Shown here piece by piece: positions 5,236 to 6,256 of a stretch of 6,256 nucleotides of DNA. The first letter of the stretch is position 1. The number at the start of each line of letters is the position of its first letter. Made by a program: the position numbers and the translations under genes. The stretch spans positions 1-6,256 of the forward strand of contig JAGPVK010000408.1 of assembly GCA_018067055.1 (NCBI GenBank), read 5' to 3'. Origin of the DNA: Sphingomonadales bacterium. GTDB taxonomy: Bacteria > Pseudomonadota > Alphaproteobacteria > Sphingomonadales > Sphingomonadaceae. The notes under the pieces are model-generated. The model was not told where the DNA came from. It saw only the letters and a list, made by a program, of their open reading frames with translations, and searched no databases.

Positions 5236-5253
5236 AACTTTACAAAGTTTACA
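5236..5253. promoter_or_regulatory. Palindrome and direct repeat upstream of the four-helix protein gene
   Basis: AACTTT-AC-AAAGTT (5236-5249) is a perfect 6-bp-arm inverted repeat. It overlaps two direct copies of TTTACA (5239-5244 and 5248-5253) 9 bp apart. It lies 16-33 bp upstream of the start codon of the minus-strand gene, next to its ribosome-binding site. That position suits a repressor operator or a leader structure. No regulator is identifiable nearby. Confidence 0.35.
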
Positions 5254-5446
5254 GTGTTAAAAGGAAAAATGGCTGGTCGCCCCACAATCACGATTTTTCG
5301 CTTTTTTTCAAAAGCCTGGACCAGATTGACAGCGGAACATCTCATAATATGGACAATAGCATAAGGCATGGCTGTAGGACAGACACCGGTTCAGAAAATG
5401 CCAAGACCGGATGGAAAATCCGCCAAGCCGTGATATGGGTTCGCCC

Positions 5447-5809
5447 ATGAAACAATATCGCCATTATGTCGGCTGGGGCGCAATCATCGTCGCGGCACTC
5501 AATTTTCTTCCGCTGCCCCTGCCGCCGTTGCCGCCGATGCGGTCATCGGCGATGCTGATGATGCTGCCCGGCATCGGCCCGGTGCTGATGATGCTCGCGC
5601 CGATGCTGCTGTTCGCCGCCGGCATCGGACTGGTCAGAGGATGGGACGGTGGCCGCAAGCTGTTCCTTGCCTGGTCGGTAATCGGCGGACTATCGGCGCT
5701 TGCCGGGTTGCAATATTTTCCGATGACGGCAACGATCGATCTGACGATTATCGGGCTGTGTCTGCTGGTGGTGCTGTGGGGCGACTGGCGGCGGCTGCTA
5801 CCCAGCTAG
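5447..5809 (+). CDS. Small integral membrane protein, Met- and Pro-rich, unknown function
   Basis: I place the start at the ATG opening MKQYRHYVGW, giving 120 residues with basic residues directly before helix 1. A weak GGG lies 7 nt upstream. In-frame ATGs at 5411 and 5435 would add MENPPSRDMGSP and cannot be excluded; neither has a better ribosome-binding site. Hydrophobic segments lie at about residues 8-22, 43-63, 72-89 and 96-111, and the protein ends WGDWRRLLPS. An unusual LPLPLPPLPP run follows helix 1, and seven methionines lie between residues 31 and 53 (MRSSAMLMML, MMLAPM). The four-helix size recalls the upstream minus-strand protein, but I see no clear sequence match between them. 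Function is unknown. A GC-rich terminator begins at the stop codon. Confidence 0.75.
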   Translation: MKQYRHYVGWGAIIVAALNFLPLPLPPLPPMRSSAMLMMLPGIGPVLMMLAPMLLFAAGIGLVRGWDGGRKLFLAWSVIGGLSALAGLQYFPMTATIDLTIIGLCLLVVLWGDWRRLLPS

Positions 5810-5840
5810 CGGGGACGAAAAGCCGCTTCCCCGCCATTTT
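5809..5840 (+). terminator. Intrinsic terminator after the Met/Pro-rich membrane protein gene
   Basis: GCGGGGA (5809-5815) pairs perfectly with TCCCCGC (5828-5834) across a 12-nt loop and is followed by CATTTT. The stem starts on the last base of the TAG stop. Short T-run, but good position and a strong stem. Confidence 0.6.
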
Positions 5841-5918
5841 CTGTCAATGGTACCTATCTGCGCCGGCGCGGCGATTTTGGCGATCGCTCCGGCTGCTGGC
5901 AGTTGCACGAAACAGGCC

Positions 5919-5947
5919 GTGCCAAATTCTACAGTAGAAAGCATAAT
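5919..5947 (+). promoter_or_regulatory. Predicted promoter and possible operator of the secreted-protein gene
   Basis: GTGCCA (5919-5924, four of six matches to the -35 consensus) is followed after 17 bp by CATAAT (5942-5947, five of six matches to the -10 consensus). A start near 5954 would give a leader of about 55 nt. An inverted repeat, GCACG-N8-CGTGC (5905-5909 and 5918-5922), overlaps the -35 element and could be an operator. Nothing else stands out between the terminator and this promoter. Confidence 0.38.
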
Positions 5948-6009
5948 TTTCTTGCAACCGGGGAAATACTCGGCAGAACATGCAACAAATAGTCGAGGGG
6001 ATTCTAATC

Positions 6010-6256
6010 ATGCGTCACGTTTGTCTTGCTTTGCCTTTGGCCATATCCGTCATATTCTCGGGGTCACCCGCACTTGCCCAGACGACACCGGAAGCCGTGG
6101 CGGTCGAAACCACGGCGACTGCAACCGATATTCCGGTCGCGACCGCAACCCCGACGACAGCAGCCGCTCCTGCAACGAGCTATAAAACAGCGGCCGACGG
6201 GTCCGTTTGCGAACTGCACGTCTGGCCGACAGAAAATTATCTCGGCATCAATATGG
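6010..6256 (+). CDS. Secreted protein of unknown function, 3' end missing
   Basis: The ATG is preceded by GAGGGG (5995-6000) with 9-nt spacing, and the frame stays open for 82 codons to the right edge. Residues 1-23 form a clear Sec signal peptide (MRHVCLALPLAISVIF, ending SPALA before Gln). Residues about 24-56 are a Thr/Ala/Val/Pro-rich low-complexity linker. A globular-looking region begins near residue 57 with SYKTAADGSVCELHVWPTEN. The CELHVWP stretch resembles a conserved motif I recall from uncharacterised sphingomonad envelope proteins, which I cannot verify here. Cys67 is the only cysteine in the visible mature part. The product is exported to the periplasm or beyond; its role cannot be judged from this fragment. 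Confidence 0.8.
   Translation, partial: MRHVCLALPLAISVIFSGSPALAQTTPEAVAVETTATATDIPVATATPTTAAAPATSYKTAADGSVCELHVWPTENYLGINM

Noticed and set aside
5326..5353. TTGACA followed by TATGGA ahead of the Met/Pro-rich membrane protein gene
   Set aside because: The -35 is perfect and the spacing is 16 bp, but the -10 matches only three of six positions, so I did not list it.
4852..5364. Long plus-strand frame of 170 codons
   Set aside because: It lies opposite the four-helix membrane protein gene. Its Gln/Glu/Arg/His-rich translation is the usual antisense shadow of hydrophobic codons, while the minus strand has helices and a good ribosome-binding site.
5847..6185. Plus-strand frame starting like a lipoprotein (AAGSC)
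   Set aside because: There is no -3 leucine in the lipobox and no ribosome-binding site. The start sits just after a terminator, and the frame overlaps the better-supported secreted-protein gene in another frame.

Overview
The window looks like a chromosomal stretch from an alphaproteobacterium, most likely a sphingomonad (Sphingomonadales, Sphingopyxis/Sphingorhabdus-like). This rests on protein character: the secreted staphylococcal-nuclease-type protein, the 17-kDa-antigen-type glycine-zipper protein, and two small envelope proteins that resemble sphingomonad proteins from memory. The DNA is moderately GC-rich. No database search was possible. I see no insertion sequence, phage gene, tRNA, rRNA or CRISPR array.

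Left part (1-2651). The 3' portion of a large multihaem c-type cytochrome enters from the left edge. It shows three CxxCH haem sites followed by LVIVD-type beta-propeller repeats. It converges on a minus-strand gene for a secreted glycine-zipper protein with a Tyr/Arg/Asp-rich linker. Two GC-rich hairpins lie between them. A divergent intergenic region of about 230 bp follows.

Middle (2652-3763). A complete classical short-chain dehydrogenase/reductase faces a minus-strand gene for a 94-residue, single-membrane-helix Ala/Pro-rich protein.

Most interesting part (3764-4387). What looks like a long intergenic gap holds a near-consensus sigma-54 (-24/-12) promoter. Upstream of it are repeated, dyad-like activator-site candidates, and just downstream of the predicted start is a 9-bp hairpin. 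The promoter is followed by two tandem small genes, each exactly 40 codons. Their products are 24/40 identical, and 11 of the 24 shared residues use different codons, which is good evidence that both are translated and selected. They encode short hydrophobic (membrane or exported) peptides sharing a TASIGPAV core. I propose a sigma-54-controlled small-envelope-peptide operon, possibly part of an envelope-stress (PspF-like) or nitrogen/carbon response. The controlling activator is not in the window.

Right part (4388-6256). A GTG-started thermonuclease-like protein and a convergent four-helix membrane protein share one CTAG that supplies both TAG stop codons. A second small, Met- and Pro-rich membrane protein follows and ends in a good intrinsic terminator. 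The window closes with the 5' end of a secreted protein of unknown function that is cut by the edge. Several genes encode envelope or exported proteins, but nothing shows they work as one pathway.
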